From Holdemania filiformis DSM 12042 (GTDB lineage Bacteria > Bacillota_I > Bacilli_A > Erysipelotrichales > Erysipelotrichaceae), in the NCBI RefSeq assembly GCF_000157995.1, contig NZ_GG657557.1:332942-392252 (forward strand): a DNA stretch of 59,311 bases. The letters run 5' to 3'. Both the position numbers and the translations under genes were made by a program. Below the pieces are notes generated by a model. The model had not been told where the DNA came from. It saw nothing but the letters and a program-made list of their open reading frames with translations, and searched no databases. Below, one piece after another: positions 43,400-51,846 of the stretch (within the stretch, counting starts at the first letter, position 1; the number at the start of each line of letters is the position of its first letter).

Positions 43400-44577
43400 C
43401 GAATTTCCTCCGCGCCGGTTTCGGCGCAGAACAACCGGACGCCGCGGATCAGCCGGTCCAGGCCATCGTTAAGCCGCTCAGAGGAAACGGCGACGTTCAT
43501 GCGCAGAAACGTCCTGCCGGCTTGTCCGTATTCCTTTCCTTCATTGAGAAGCAGCCCCGTTTTTTCGGCCAGAAAATCCGCCAGCACAGCGCTGTCGGCA
43601 CAGATTTTTCCGCAGTCAATCCAAAGCAGATAGGTAGCTGGGGAGGAAATGACATGCAGCTGCGGGAGTGCCTGGTTCACGGTGTTGATGACTATCTGTT
43701 TATTCTCAAAAATCTTACGGCGCAGCGCCTCCAGCCACGAATCGCCGTAAGTCAAGGCCGCCACCGCGGCTTCCGCCGCAAAGACATTCGGCTCGGCAAT
43801 TTCATCGGTGTTGATCGCCCGCCAGACCTTGTGCCGCAATGCGGGATTGACCACGACTAACGCCGCAGTCTGCAGCCCGGCTAAGTTGAACGTTTTCGTC
43901 GGAGCGATGCAGACGATTGCCCGCTCGGCGCAGACAGGTGAGACCGAGGCAAACGGCGTATATTCATAACCCGGATCCGTCAGGTCGCAGTGGATTTCAT
44001 CGGCGATCACCAACACATGATGCTTCTTGCACAGCTCGCCGATCCGCGCCAGTTCTTCCGCCGTATATAATTTACCGATCGGATTGTGCGGGTTGCACAG
44101 AATCAGCAGCGAAGTCTGCGGATCCGCCAGCGCCGCCTCCAAAGCCAGCCAGTCCACCGCGTAGCCATTTTCATCATAGTGAAGCGGACATTCCAGCACC
44201 TGCCGGCCGTTATTGATCACGGAATTAAAGAAAATATTGTAGACCGGCGTCATCAATACGACCTTTTCCGCCGGCGTCGTCAGCTTGCGGACCAGGCTGG
44301 AAATCGCCGGAACCACGCCGGTGCAAAACAACAGCCAGTCCGCCTCAATCGGCCAGTGATGCCGCCGCAGCCACCAGTTTTGATAAGCCGGCTTCCAGGC
44401 TTCAGACACCAGCGTATAACCGTACGCTCCGTGCTGCGCCCGGCGCCGAATTGCTTCCTTGACCTCCGGAACGGTTTCAAAGTCCATATCGGCCAGCCCC
44501 ATTGGCAGCTGTCCCTCGGCGACGTCCCATTTCATCGAATTGGTTCCGCGCCGATCCAGCGTCTGATCAAAATTCAT
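43396..44577 (-). CDS. patB: MalY/PatB-type PLP-dependent cystathionine beta-lyase
   Basis: 393 residues from the ATG at 44577 (GGAGGAAAACAG upstream). It is a fold-type I aminotransferase-like enzyme with the MalY/PatB start LPMGLADMDFETVPEVKEAI. PLP features are NPHNPIGKLY, IADEIHCDL (Asp) and the Schiff-base Lys in APTKTFNLAGLQ. It cleaves C-S bonds of cystathionine or cysteine conjugates to give a thiol, pyruvate and ammonia. It overlaps the cyclophilin-like gene by 11 nt and the reductase gene by 4 nt. With the ABC transporter it suggests uptake and breakdown of a sulfur amino acid. Confidence 0.92.
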   Translation of the reverse strand: MNFDQTLDRRGTNSMKWDVAEGQLPMGLADMDFETVPEVKEAIRRRAQHGAYGYTLVSEAWKPAYQNWWLRRHHWPIEADWLLFCTGVVPAISSLVRKLTTPAEKVVLMTPVYNIFFNSVINNGRQVLECPLHYDENGYAVDWLALEAALADPQTSLLILCNPHNPIGKLYTAEELARIGELCKKHHVLVIADEIHCDLTDPGYEYTPFASVSPVCAERAIVCIAPTKTFNLAGLQTAALVVVNPALRHKVWRAINTDEIAEPNVFAAEAAVAALTYGDSWLEALRRKIFENKQIVINTVNQALPQLHVISSPATYLLWIDCGKICADSAVLADFLAEKTGLLLNEGKEYGQAGRTFLRMNVAVSSERLNDGLDRLIRGVRLFCAETGAEEIR

Positions 44578-44851
44578 CCTGTTTTCCTCCTTCACCCGCC
44601 GTTGTAAACGACTGGTAGAATAAGACCAGACAGCTGCTGCCAAACAACATCAGATCACCCGCCGTGATGGTGTTCGGACATACTGAGCGGGTCGGCAGAT
44701 TTTCCTTTAAATAACAGTATTTCTCATTGCCGTTCAGCTCGTCCATCGCCACGGTCATCGGCATTGAATGACAAATCGCCTGCGCTGCCGCGCTGTTATT
44801 CAACCGAGCTTTAAATTCCCGGCCGTGAATTGTGATTTTAATTTCACTCAT
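44567..44851 (-). CDS. Cyclophilin-like fold protein
   Basis: 94 residues from the ATG at 44851. It shows the small cyclophilin-like domain (MSEIKITIHGREFKARLNNSAAAQAI; ENLPTRSVCPNTITAGDLMLFGSSCLVLFYQSF). The typical sixty-residue LPT...GDLMLYG pattern of this family is present. It has no isomerase active-site Arg pattern that I can see, so it is probably a ligand- or redox-related domain. It overlaps both neighbours (8 nt with the upstream cysteine-rich protein, 11 nt with the PatB-type gene). Confidence 0.82.
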   Translation of the reverse strand: MSEIKITIHGREFKARLNNSAAAQAICHSMPMTVAMDELNGNEKYCYLKENLPTRSVCPNTITAGDLMLFGSSCLVLFYQSFTTAGEGGKQDEF

Positions 44852-45131
44852 GCTTGTCCTCCAATTCTTTCTTTCGCTGTTCCTTTTCCATCTGATATAA
44901 CAGATAATCAAGACAGTCGATTTGTTTCTGGCCTTCATGAATCTTATCGAGCAGACAACGCCGGTGTTTTTTCAGAACTTTCACCTGATCCTGGCCGCAG
45001 CCGCAGCAGCCGATATAACAGCCGATCGTCGTTTCGTCGCAGCCGGCGTCTTTTAAATTCTGCAGAATTTCTTCACTAACGTTTTCAGTCTGGATGTTCT
45101 CCGGATTGGTTTTCTCGTTTTCTCTGTTCAT
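44844..45131 (-). CDS. Small cysteine-rich protein, unknown function
   Basis: 95 residues. A charged N-terminus is followed by a Cys-rich motif GCDETTIGCYIGCCGCG (about 30-46) and a helical tail (KHRRCLLDKIHEGQKQIDCLDYLLYQMEKEQRKKE) that resembles the C-terminal helices of MerR-type proteins without the DNA-binding part. The clustered Cys residues suggest metal or thiol sensing; this is inference. Its ATG overlaps the stop of the upstream 46-codon ORF, and its end overlaps the cyclophilin-like gene. Confidence 0.75.
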   Translation of the reverse strand: MNRENEKTNPENIQTENVSEEILQNLKDAGCDETTIGCYIGCCGCGQDQVKVLKKHRRCLLDKIHEGQKQIDCLDYLLYQMEKEQRKKELEDKHE

Positions 45132-45268
45132 CGCTCAATCCTTTCCGCTCCGCCTGAAATGGACGGGACTTGAATCCGGAATGCTTCCGCTGCAGTGCAG
45201 GAAACCAGTTCAGCGTCGATCACCTGCGCCGCTGACCGGACTGAGCGCAGACAGCCTGATGTTTTCAT
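45128..45268 (-). CDS. 46-codon small ORF in the ABC/sulfur operon
   Basis: The ATG at 45268 has AAGGAGAACTGCGT directly upstream, and the frame stops in TGA overlapping the next ATG (ATGA). It encodes MKTSGCLRSVRSAAQVIDAE and a Ser/Ala-rich remainder ending in GGAERIER, with two Cys residues and no membrane segment. It fills the gap between the transporter ATPase and the cysteine-rich protein with coupled translation. Function unknown; it could be a regulatory leader peptide for the downstream genes. Confidence 0.55.
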   Translation of the reverse strand: MKTSGCLRSVRSAAQVIDAELVSCTAAEAFRIQVPSISGGAERIER

Positions 45269-45310
45269 ACGCAGTTCTCCTTCTTTATTTCGTCGTTCAT
45301 CTTCGTCCGC

Positions 45311-46048
45311 TTAACGATTTTGCAGCGTCTTTAAAAACTGCCGTGTGCGTTCCTTCTGCGGCGCGCCGAAGAACAGCTCCGGTGTATTTTCTTCCACGAT
45401 GACGCCTTCATCCATCAGCAGCACACGGCTGGCCACCTGACGGGCAAAGGTCATTTCATGCGTCACGATCAACATCGTCATGCCTTCCTGCGCCAGCGTC
45501 CGCATCACACTCAGCACTTCGCCGATCCATTCCGGGTCGAGCGCGGACGTCGGTTCGTCAAACAGAATCACCTCCGGCTGGGTCGCGATCGCGCGGGCAA
45601 TCCCTACCCGCTGCTGCTGACCGCCGGACAGCTCATGCGGATACGCATTATACCGGGCCTGCAGCCCAACCTTATCGAGCGCTTGAGTGCCGATGCTTAT
45701 CGCTTCCGCCTTCGACATTTTCCGTCCGATGATCAGCCCTTCCGTGACATTTTCCAAGGCCGTTTTGTTGCGGAACAGATTGTAGTTCTGAAAGACGAAC
45801 GCCGTTTTTTTACGCAGCCGGATCTTGTCTTTCTTCTTGACCGCGTTCAGCGGCAGCCGCTCGCCGTCGAATTCCATCATTCCCCGGTCGGCCTGCTCAA
45901 GAAAATTGATGCACCGCAGCAGTGTTGTTTTGCCGGAACCGCTGGGGCCGAGGATCGTGATGACGTCGCCCTTTTCCACGTTGATGGAAACGCCCTTCAG
46001 TACCTCTGTCGGGCCGAAAGACTTGTGAACATCCATAATTTTCAGCAT
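45311..46048 (-). CDS. Polar amino-acid ABC transporter, ATP-binding protein
   Basis: 245 residues, the GlnQ/TcyC type. Walker A GPSGSGKTT (about 34-42), signature LSGGQQQRVGIARA (about 138), Walker B VILFDEPTSALD, and H-loop TH in LIVTHEM. It energises import through the permease encoded 13 nt upstream. The group (polar amino acids) is certain, and a cystine or other sulfur amino-acid substrate is inferred from the PatB-type lyase downstream. Confidence 0.95.
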   Translation of the reverse strand: MLKIMDVHKSFGPTEVLKGVSINVEKGDVITILGPSGSGKTTLLRCINFLEQADRGMMEFDGERLPLNAVKKKDKIRLRKKTAFVFQNYNLFRNKTALENVTEGLIIGRKMSKAEAISIGTQALDKVGLQARYNAYPHELSGGQQQRVGIARAIATQPEVILFDEPTSALDPEWIGEVLSVMRTLAQEGMTMLIVTHEMTFARQVASRVLLMDEGVIVEENTPELFFGAPQKERTRQFLKTLQNR

Positions 46049-46061
46049 TTGATCTTCCTCT

Positions 46062-46721
46062 CTAATACTGCGGCATTTTCGTTTCCAGCCGCCGCTGCAG
46101 GGCTGTCAGCACAGTGCAGAAAAGCAGATAAATCAAACCGACCTCGCAATACAAAGCAAACGGCTCATAGGTCCGGGCGGCAATCCGCTGCGAAGCCATG
46201 AACATTTCTAAAATGGTGATATTCGCCGCCAGCGACGTATCTTTCACCAAACTGATCAGCGAGTTGCTTAACGGGGCAAACGCGGTCCGCATCGCCTGCG
46301 GCAGGATAATCCGGCGCATTGTCTGAGCGTAGGTCAGGCCTGCGCAGTAGCCGGCTTCCAGCTGTCCGCGGGGCACCGACTCGATCGCCGCGCGGATTGT
46401 TTCCGCAGCATACGCTCCGGTATTGACGGAAAACACGATCACCGCCGAAGGAAATGCGTCAAGAAGAATTCCCAGGCTGGGCAGACCGTAAAAGATCACA
46501 AACAGCTGCACTAAAAGCGGCGTACCGCGGATCACCCAGATATAAAACCGGGCAATCGGCTTCAGCACGCGGATTTCAGCCACCTGCACAAGCGCGGCGA
46601 GCAGCGCCAGGATCAGGCCGAAGGTAAATGACAGAATCGTCAGCGGAATCGTCATCGTCAGTCCCGGAAGCAGAATCTGCCAGAAGGACTCGATCAGAAT
46701 CCGCAGGATGCGCTCATTCAT
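46062..46721 (-). CDS. Polar amino-acid ABC transporter, permease
   Basis: 219 residues with five membrane helices of the HisM/GlnP type. The start region MTIPLTILSFTFGLILALLAAL and WVIRGTPLLVQLFVIFYGLP contain the conserved RGTPLLVQ. The EAA loop that docks the ATPase is EAGYCAGLTYAQTMRRIILPQAMR (about 145-168). It lies 15 nt after the binding-protein gene. Confidence 0.95.
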   Translation of the reverse strand: MNERILRILIESFWQILLPGLTMTIPLTILSFTFGLILALLAALVQVAEIRVLKPIARFYIWVIRGTPLLVQLFVIFYGLPSLGILLDAFPSAVIVFSVNTGAYAAETIRAAIESVPRGQLEAGYCAGLTYAQTMRRIILPQAMRTAFAPLSNSLISLVKDTSLAANITILEMFMASQRIAARTYEPFALYCEVGLIYLLFCTVLTALQRRLETKMPQY

Positions 46722-46736
46722 AGAACTGCCTTCTTT

Positions 46737-47546
46737 CTACTCGGCATTCGTAATATCCGAGCCGAAGTATTTCTCTGACAGCCGCGCCAGCTCGCCGGAA
46801 TCGCGCATCGTCTGCAGCGCGTTGTTGATCGCTTCCACCAGCTCCGGATTGTTTTTCTTCACCGGAATCAGGGAAGAGGTCGTGGATTCGGTCATCGCCA
46901 CGATTGTTACCGGCGCTTCCGGATGCTGCTTGAGATAATCATAGAACGCTGTTTCCGCGTTGAGCGTCGCGTCGACCCGGCCGCTGGTCAGCAGCTCCAC
47001 GCATTGGGTCAGGGTATCGACGCTGACGACTTCCGCGCCATAGCTTTCCGCCATCCGGCCCCAGCTGCTCGTCATGTTCTGCGCTGAGCGCTTGCCCTTT
47101 AAATCGTCAAAGCCGGCGATCTCCGGATTGTCCGCAGCGACTAACAGCGCACCGTGAACATAGGTATAGGGATCGGAGAAATCGTACTTTTCAGCACGTT
47201 CCTCGGAATATTCAACCTCGTTGATGACTGTATCGACGCGTCCGGAATCCATGCCTGCAAACAGCGAATCCCATTCCGCTTCCACAAATTCCGCTTTCAC
47301 GCCCAGCTGTTCGGCAACGCCGCGCGCCACCTCGACGTCAAAGCCCACCAGCTCACCGCTCTCGTCATGATAACTGTTGGGGGAATAGGTGCCTTCCGTA
47401 CCGATCCGCAGCACCCCGCGCTGCTGAATCTGGCTCAACAGATCACCTTCGCCCTTTGTCTGGCCGCCGCTCTGACATCCGGATAGAATGAATACCACGG
47501 CTGCCGCGATAAGTCCGGCTCGCAACCTCAAACTTTTATATTTCAT
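46737..47546 (-). CDS. Polar amino-acid ABC transporter, substrate-binding lipoprotein
   Basis: 269 residues, SBP_bac_3 family. Lipoprotein signal ending VFILSGC, then two lobes: GVLRIGTEGTYSPNSYHDESGELVGFDVEVARGVAEQLG (about 44-82) and the hinge and ligand segments DTVINEVEYSEERAEKYDFSDPY, TLTQCVELLTSGRVDATLNAE. It delivers the substrate to the permease and is the first gene of the operon, divergent from a LysR regulator. Confidence 0.94.
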   Translation of the reverse strand: MKYKSLRLRAGLIAAAVVFILSGCQSGGQTKGEGDLLSQIQQRGVLRIGTEGTYSPNSYHDESGELVGFDVEVARGVAEQLGVKAEFVEAEWDSLFAGMDSGRVDTVINEVEYSEERAEKYDFSDPYTYVHGALLVAADNPEIAGFDDLKGKRSAQNMTSSWGRMAESYGAEVVSVDTLTQCVELLTSGRVDATLNAETAFYDYLKQHPEAPVTIVAMTESTTSSLIPVKKNNPELVEAINNALQTMRDSGELARLSEKYFGSDITNAE

Positions 47547-47576
47547 TAGATTGGTCCTCCTTTAAATTTCGTCTTC

Positions 47577-47605
47577 ATTGTACTGCTCGCTTTTTTCAAT
47601 AACAA
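47577..47605 (-). promoter_or_regulatory. Promoter of the ABC/sulfur operon
   Basis: On the minus strand TTGTTA (47600-47605), a 17-nt spacer, TACAAT (47577-47582). Confidence 0.6.
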
Positions 47606-47632
47606 ATACTTATATTCAATACGACATCATGC

Positions 47633-47662
47633 TTGAAAAGCATAGAACTTCCATGATATAGT
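47633..47662 (+). promoter_or_regulatory. Promoter of the LysR regulator
   Basis: TTGAAA, an 18-nt spacer, TATAGT preceded by TGA. It is back to back with the operon promoter, as usual for LysR autoregulation; the sequence between the two is AT-rich. Confidence 0.6.
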
Positions 47663-47684
47663 GACCAAAAAGGAGGAATCAGGG

Positions 47685-48572
47685 ATGGAACTTCGCGTAC
47701 TGCATTATTTTTTGACGGTTGCCCGGGAACAAAGCATCACCCGCGCTGCACAGTCCTTGCATTTATCTCAGCCAACGCTTTCGCGCCAGCTGATGGATCT
47801 GGAAGCGGAAATCGGCAAGCCGCTGCTGATCCGGGGCAGCCGGCAAATTGCCCTGACGGAGGAAGGGATGCTGCTGCGCAAACGAGCCCAGGAAATCCTG
47901 GACCTGGTGGCAAAAACTGAAAATGAACTGGCCGCCGAGGAGACCGTCGCCGGAGATATTTACATCGGTGCCGGGGAAACCGACGGATTGCGGATTTTGC
48001 TTCAGACCGCGAAGTCGCTGCAGCGGGAGTATCCTGGTATTCGGCTGCATATCGTCAGCGGCGACGCGCCGGATATTGTGGAAAAGCTGGACAAAGGTCT
48101 GATCGATTTCGCATTGATTTTAGGCGATCGCGATTTTTCCGCTTATTCAACGCTGGCGCTGCCTGCCCGGGATCACTGGGGCGTGTTATTGCGACGCGAT
48201 CATCCGCTGGCCGCTTACCCGGCAGTCGAAGCGGAGATGTTAGCGGATCAGCCCTTGCTTCTATCCCGCCAGGTTGATAACAAACACGCGCTTTTGCGAT
48301 GGCTGAAAAAAGATCTTTCCCAGCTGACGATCGCCGCGACCTATAATTTGATTTATAATGCTTCGTTAATGGTTGACGAGGGCATGGGCTGTGCGCTGAC
48401 GCTGGATAAACTGATCAATACCGAAGGCAGTTCCCTGTGCTTCCGGCCTTGTTCGCCGACAGTGGAGATGGTAATGACGCTGGCCTGGAAAAAGTATCAG
48501 ATTTTTTCCCGGCCCGCCCAGATATTCCTGGATGCCCTGCGCCGTCAGATAGAACTCCCGGCTGAACGCTGA
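47685..48572 (+). CDS. LysR-family transcriptional regulator
   Basis: 295 residues from the ATG at 47685 with AAAGGAGGA upstream. N-terminal winged HTH (MELRVLHYFLTVAREQSITR, AAQSLHLSQPTLSRQLMDLEAEIG), linker helix, and effector-binding domain (about 90-295; GDIYIGAGETDGLRILL). It is divergent from the ABC/PatB operon and almost surely controls it, perhaps responding to a sulfur amino-acid precursor as CysB/CmbR do. That effector is inference. Confidence 0.93.
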   Translation: MELRVLHYFLTVAREQSITRAAQSLHLSQPTLSRQLMDLEAEIGKPLLIRGSRQIALTEEGMLLRKRAQEILDLVAKTENELAAEETVAGDIYIGAGETDGLRILLQTAKSLQREYPGIRLHIVSGDAPDIVEKLDKGLIDFALILGDRDFSAYSTLALPARDHWGVLLRRDHPLAAYPAVEAEMLADQPLLLSRQVDNKHALLRWLKKDLSQLTIAATYNLIYNASLMVDEGMGCALTLDKLINTEGSSLCFRPCSPTVEMVMTLAWKKYQIFSRPAQIFLDALRRQIELPAER

Positions 48573-48622
48573 GACGCTCCTGAAGTTATCCCTTTTCAAA
48601 TCTCAGACTGATGAATACAGGC

Positions 48623-48652
48623 AAAAAAATCCGGCAGATGTCGGATCTTTTT
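48623..48652. terminator. Terminator of the LysR gene
   Basis: AAAAAATCCG and CGGATCTTTTT form an imperfect stem around GCAGATGT. T runs occur on both strands, serving also the convergent XRE gene. Confidence 0.78.
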
Positions 48653-48727
48653 ATGAGATTTATCGCCTGATTTTCAGATCAGTCACGTTCTTATTTTGAG
48701 ATTCATGCCTGCTTTCTGCGGGATAAA

Positions 48728-49510
48728 TCAGAGCTTGGCAATTTTATCCCGGATTCTGCGCTTTGCCTTAAACAGGAAACGTGCGGCATATTGTTCATTT
48801 TTCACTAGAATCTCATAGGTTTCGATTGTGCCCAGTGAGATAACAAAACCGAACATTCCTAACCCCAGTCCCAGAAAAATCAACCCGGAGAGGGACGACC
48901 AGGGAAAAATTCCGCGGACGGAAAAGACCAGCGCCAAAAGTCCCAGCACAAACAGAATCGTAGATGGCACCGCGATCAGCATCGCTCTCTTTTTCAAGGT
49001 TCTGTATTCATCATTCAAGGTTCTGCGCACCTCCGGATCGAACAGCAGCGGTTCTTCCTTCAGCACCTTGTATTGTTCCTGTTCCGCAAACATCGCGACG
49101 ATCAGCGCGCTGACGCCCAATGCTCCGATCCCCGCTGCTCCCACCAGTCTCATCGCCGGCTGATTTTCAAACAGGATGATCGGAATCCCGGTCAACGCTC
49201 CGCATAGGAACCCCCATGCCAGAAATCGATTGACTCGTTTCTCGCTGGCCAAAAATCCATTCGCCATTTCCCGGCTGACATAATACCCTTTTTCATCGGC
49301 GGTTCTCTCCAGCTTTTCAGCTTTAAGCAGATAGTCGGTCGATACGCCGAACAGCTGGGAAAGCTGCAGGATTTTCTCAGTTTCCGGATAGCCCTGATTA
49401 TTCTCCCATTTACTGACAGCCTGACGGGTTGTACCTAACTGATCGGCCAGCGCTTCCTGCGACAGGCCTTTTTCTTTCCGCAGCTTGAATAGTTTTTCTC
49501 CAAAATTCAT
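48728..49510 (-). CDS. XRE-family regulator with membrane domain
   Basis: 260 residues. N-terminal HTH_3 domain (about 5-60; LRKEKGLSQEALADQLGTTRQAVSKWENNQGYPE), linker, then four predicted membrane helices (about 96-114, 121-141, 178-200, 205-230) and a short basic cytoplasmic tail. Such anchored regulators often sense envelope stress; the signal is unknown. RBS GAGGAGGAA precedes the ATG. Confidence 0.9.
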   Translation of the reverse strand: MNFGEKLFKLRKEKGLSQEALADQLGTTRQAVSKWENNQGYPETEKILQLSQLFGVSTDYLLKAEKLERTADEKGYYVSREMANGFLASEKRVNRFLAWGFLCGALTGIPIILFENQPAMRLVGAAGIGALGVSALIVAMFAEQEQYKVLKEEPLLFDPEVRRTLNDEYRTLKKRAMLIAVPSTILFVLGLLALVFSVRGIFPWSSLSGLIFLGLGLGMFGFVISLGTIETYEILVKNEQYAARFLFKAKRRIRDKIAKL

Positions 49511-49659
49511 TTTTATTTCCTCCTCAGTTTTTGGATGTCCTCATTCTATCCCATTCCGGATATCCAATCTATCTCTCTAAAAATGCACTTTGTCAACTTT
49601 GCGTTGCGTTTGTGTTTTCAGGACTGCTTTTCCCTATTTTTCAATCTTTCGCAGGATTC

Positions 49660-49688
49660 AAAAAGGTCCCTGCAGAGTGCAGGGACCC
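49660..49688 (-). terminator. Terminator of the GntR-GyrI operon
   Basis: GGTCCCTGCA and TGCAGGGACC form a perfect stem around a 3-nt loop, followed by five T on the minus strand. Confidence 0.9.
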
Positions 49689-49710
49689 CTTATGATCGCT
49701 GGTTTGACAT

Positions 49711-50181
49711 TCAGCAAACGGGAAAGAACAAGAACATCTCGCTGTTTTTCTGCGGACAGTAAAATTCCTGGATGGCGCCCGCGAGCGTCAGTCCCTGCTT
49801 CTTTATTTCGTCCAGACCCATACGCAGGACTTCAGAGGGATCGCCCCCGACTGGAACATAGAGATAATCAAACGCGGGAATGATCCACTTTGTCCAGCCT
49901 TCCGGCGCTTCTGTTTCAATCGGTACCTGCACGCCCGCCAGGTAATAGCCTTCTGTCAAATGATTCCCCCAAGGTTGGAATGTCCGGTCAAAGTTCGTCA
50001 TCGCACCCCAGAAACCAGCCAGATTTCCCTGTTCATCCCGCAAAGCCAACTGCGAAATTTCAACGGAATGTTCATTGAAATCTTTCCACAACCGCTGAAT
50101 CCAGTCCTTATTCGTGTTTTGGGTGCTGTCCTCTTTTCCCAGAACGGCAAAAGCAGACATCGTGCAGTGTAAGAATTCCAT
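49711..50181 (-). CDS. GyrI-like effector-binding domain protein
   Basis: 156 residues, a stand-alone GyrI-like/AraC effector-binding domain. Visible pieces are FLHCTMSAFAVLGKE, DWIQRLWKDFNEH, GNHLTEGYYLAGVQV, GWTKWIIPAFDYLYVPV and the last strand AIQEFYCPQKNSEMFLFFPV. These domains bind small hydrophobic or cationic compounds. It is 18 nt downstream of the GntR gene with its own RBS (AGGAGGAG). The link to the PTS cluster is unclear. Confidence 0.85.
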   Translation of the reverse strand: MEFLHCTMSAFAVLGKEDSTQNTNKDWIQRLWKDFNEHSVEISQLALRDEQGNLAGFWGAMTNFDRTFQPWGNHLTEGYYLAGVQVPIETEAPEGWTKWIIPAFDYLYVPVGGDPSEVLRMGLDEIKKQGLTLAGAIQEFYCPQKNSEMFLFFPVC

Positions 50182-50199
50182 CGTTTTTCTCCTCCTGAT

Positions 50200-50919
50200 T
50201 TAATCCTCATTCAAAGTTCTGACCATCGACAATTTGCAGCGATCAGTACGATAATAATTAAAAGCCAGTTCAAAAGGTCTGTCCTGCGCGTCATAAAAGA
50301 CCATCAAGGAACGCAGTAAAGGAAACTGATCATGAACTTGAAGCGCCTGGGCAATCGCGCCTGACGCCCCAACCGCATCTAATTCCTGCAGACTATAGAC
50401 AGGCGTAATATGCTTCACTTTTTTTATATATTGGAACAATGACCCTTCTGCTTCGGCTTTTCCGAGAATCCCGGTCATTTCTGTGACCCAGTAAGACTCC
50501 TCATATATGAGCGGAAAACCATTGGTAAGACGGGTTCTGCATATCCGGGTCAATGCTTCTTCTGCCGGAATACGCAAATACTTCATCAAAAACGGATCTG
50601 GTTTCACGTTATCGATCGAATGAACAATCGTCGAAGGAATATCTCCGCGCAGCAATGCAGACTTCGTAAAACTGACAATTTCGTTCATTTTTTTATATGT
50701 AATTCGCTCACTGATAAAAGTTCCTTTGCGGTAATCTCGAACAACATATCCTTCTTCAATTAACACGTCCACCGCTTTTCGTACAGTTACCCGAGAAACA
50801 CCGAAACGTTCCTGCAGCTCCTTTTCTGATGGCAAACGGTCACGGGCCTGAAGCACACCCTGATCAATATCGTGAATAATTGCCTTAACAACCCCATTAT
50901 ATTTACTTTGTTTATCCAC
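50200..50919 (-). CDS. GntR/HutC-family regulator of the PTS-SIS operon
   Basis: 239 residues from the GTG at 50919, with AAGAGGTG 6 nt upstream. An in-frame ATG 17 codons earlier would place the RBS inside the gene. N-terminal winged helix (about 1-70; LPSEKELQERFGVSRVTVRKAVDVLIEEGYVVRDYRKGTFI) and a C-terminal UTRA effector domain (about 90-235; YEESYWVTEMTG, RPFELAFNYYRTDRCKL) that usually binds a sugar phosphate. It is divergent from the PTS IIC-IID-SIS genes, and the shared intergenic region contains an inverted repeat. Confidence 0.9.
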   Translation of the reverse strand: MDKQSKYNGVVKAIIHDIDQGVLQARDRLPSEKELQERFGVSRVTVRKAVDVLIEEGYVVRDYRKGTFISERITYKKMNEIVSFTKSALLRGDIPSTIVHSIDNVKPDPFLMKYLRIPAEEALTRICRTRLTNGFPLIYEESYWVTEMTGILGKAEAEGSLFQYIKKVKHITPVYSLQELDAVGASGAIAQALQVHDQFPLLRSLMVFYDAQDRPFELAFNYYRTDRCKLSMVRTLNED

Positions 50920-50998
50920 ACAGACCACCTCTTGGTTTATTTTACCATGTTTTTTGACAGCTTTCATCAAAACAAAAAAATATTATAATTTATTACAT

Positions 50999-51033
50999 TA
51001 TGTATTGATTTTATAATACATATAGCTTATGAT
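50999..51033 (+). promoter_or_regulatory. PTS operon promoter with GntR-type operator
   Basis: TTGATT (51005-51010), a 17-nt spacer, TATGAT (51028-51033). The inverted repeat TATGTATT-8 nt-AATACATA (50999-51022) covers the -35 and spacer. A second AT-rich dyad (ATTATAA ... TTATAAT, about 50982-51017) overlaps it and reaches toward the GntR gene. Its match to the GntR protein is inferred from position. Confidence 0.65.
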
Positions 51034-51075
51034 GGAATTAATTCAATGGTGATTAAAACCAGAAAGGAGAAGGAT

Positions 51076-51846
51076 ATGATACATCCCTGGCAAATTGCAT
51101 TGATCACGCTGTACGCTTTCATTCAGCCGAACGAAACCCGCTCTTTCAACATCGGCATGAGTATGCCGATTCTTGCCGGCTGGTTTACAGGCTTGCTTCT
51201 CGGTAATCCGCAAACAGGCTTAGTCTTAGGGGGTACGCTTCAATTAATGACATTAGGAGTCAACACTTATGGAGGCACTTCCATTCCCAATACCACAGTC
51301 GGAGCGATCGTCGGCACGGCGCTGAGCTTGAATTCCACGCCGGAATTGGCGCTGGGGATTGCGATTCCGGTCGCCCTGTTAATGATCCAGCTTGATATTC
51401 TGGCGCGTTACGCTAATATCTTCTTCCTTCACCGGGCCGATCATTTTATTGACGAACGAAATTACGATAAAGCGGCATTCCAAAATTTACTCGGCATGAT
51501 CGCACCGGGGCTGTCGCGTGCCGTACCGGTCTTCTTCGTCCTTTGCTTTGGGCAAAGCTTTGTCGAAGCGGTGATGGGCTGGATTCCACAATGGTTTATG
51601 ACCGGCTTGCAGGTGGCCGGCGGCGTCATTCCAGTCGTAGGCATCTGCATCTTGTTAAACTACCTGCCGACACGCTCTAAACTTCCATTTTTAATTCTGG
51701 GGTTCCTGTTGGCCGCCTATGTGAAAATCCCGCTGATCGGCGTCGCTGGTTTCGGGCTGGTCATTACCCTGCTGGATTATATGTACACCCGCCAGGCAGA
51801 TCAACGCTGGGCCGCAAATCAGGAAGGGAGTGATCTGGATGAGTAA
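51076..51846 (+). CDS. PTS mannose-family transporter, subunit IIC
   Basis: 256 residues from the ATG at 51076 (AAAGGAGAAGG upstream). EIIC of the mannose/sorbose/N-acetylgalactosamine class: MIHPWQIALITLYAF, MSMPILAGWFTGLLLGNPQTGLVLGGTLQLMTLGV, TYGGTSIPNTTVGAIVGTAL, with about seven membrane helices. With IID it forms the sugar channel. IIA and IIB genes are not in the cluster, so phosphoryl transfer must use subunits encoded elsewhere. Its stop overlaps the IID start by 8 nt. Confidence 0.93.
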   Translation: MIHPWQIALITLYAFIQPNETRSFNIGMSMPILAGWFTGLLLGNPQTGLVLGGTLQLMTLGVNTYGGTSIPNTTVGAIVGTALSLNSTPELALGIAIPVALLMIQLDILARYANIFFLHRADHFIDERNYDKAAFQNLLGMIAPGLSRAVPVFFVLCFGQSFVEAVMGWIPQWFMTGLQVAGGVIPVVGICILLNYLPTRSKLPFLILGFLLAAYVKIPLIGVAGFGLVITLLDYMYTRQADQRWAANQEGSDLDE

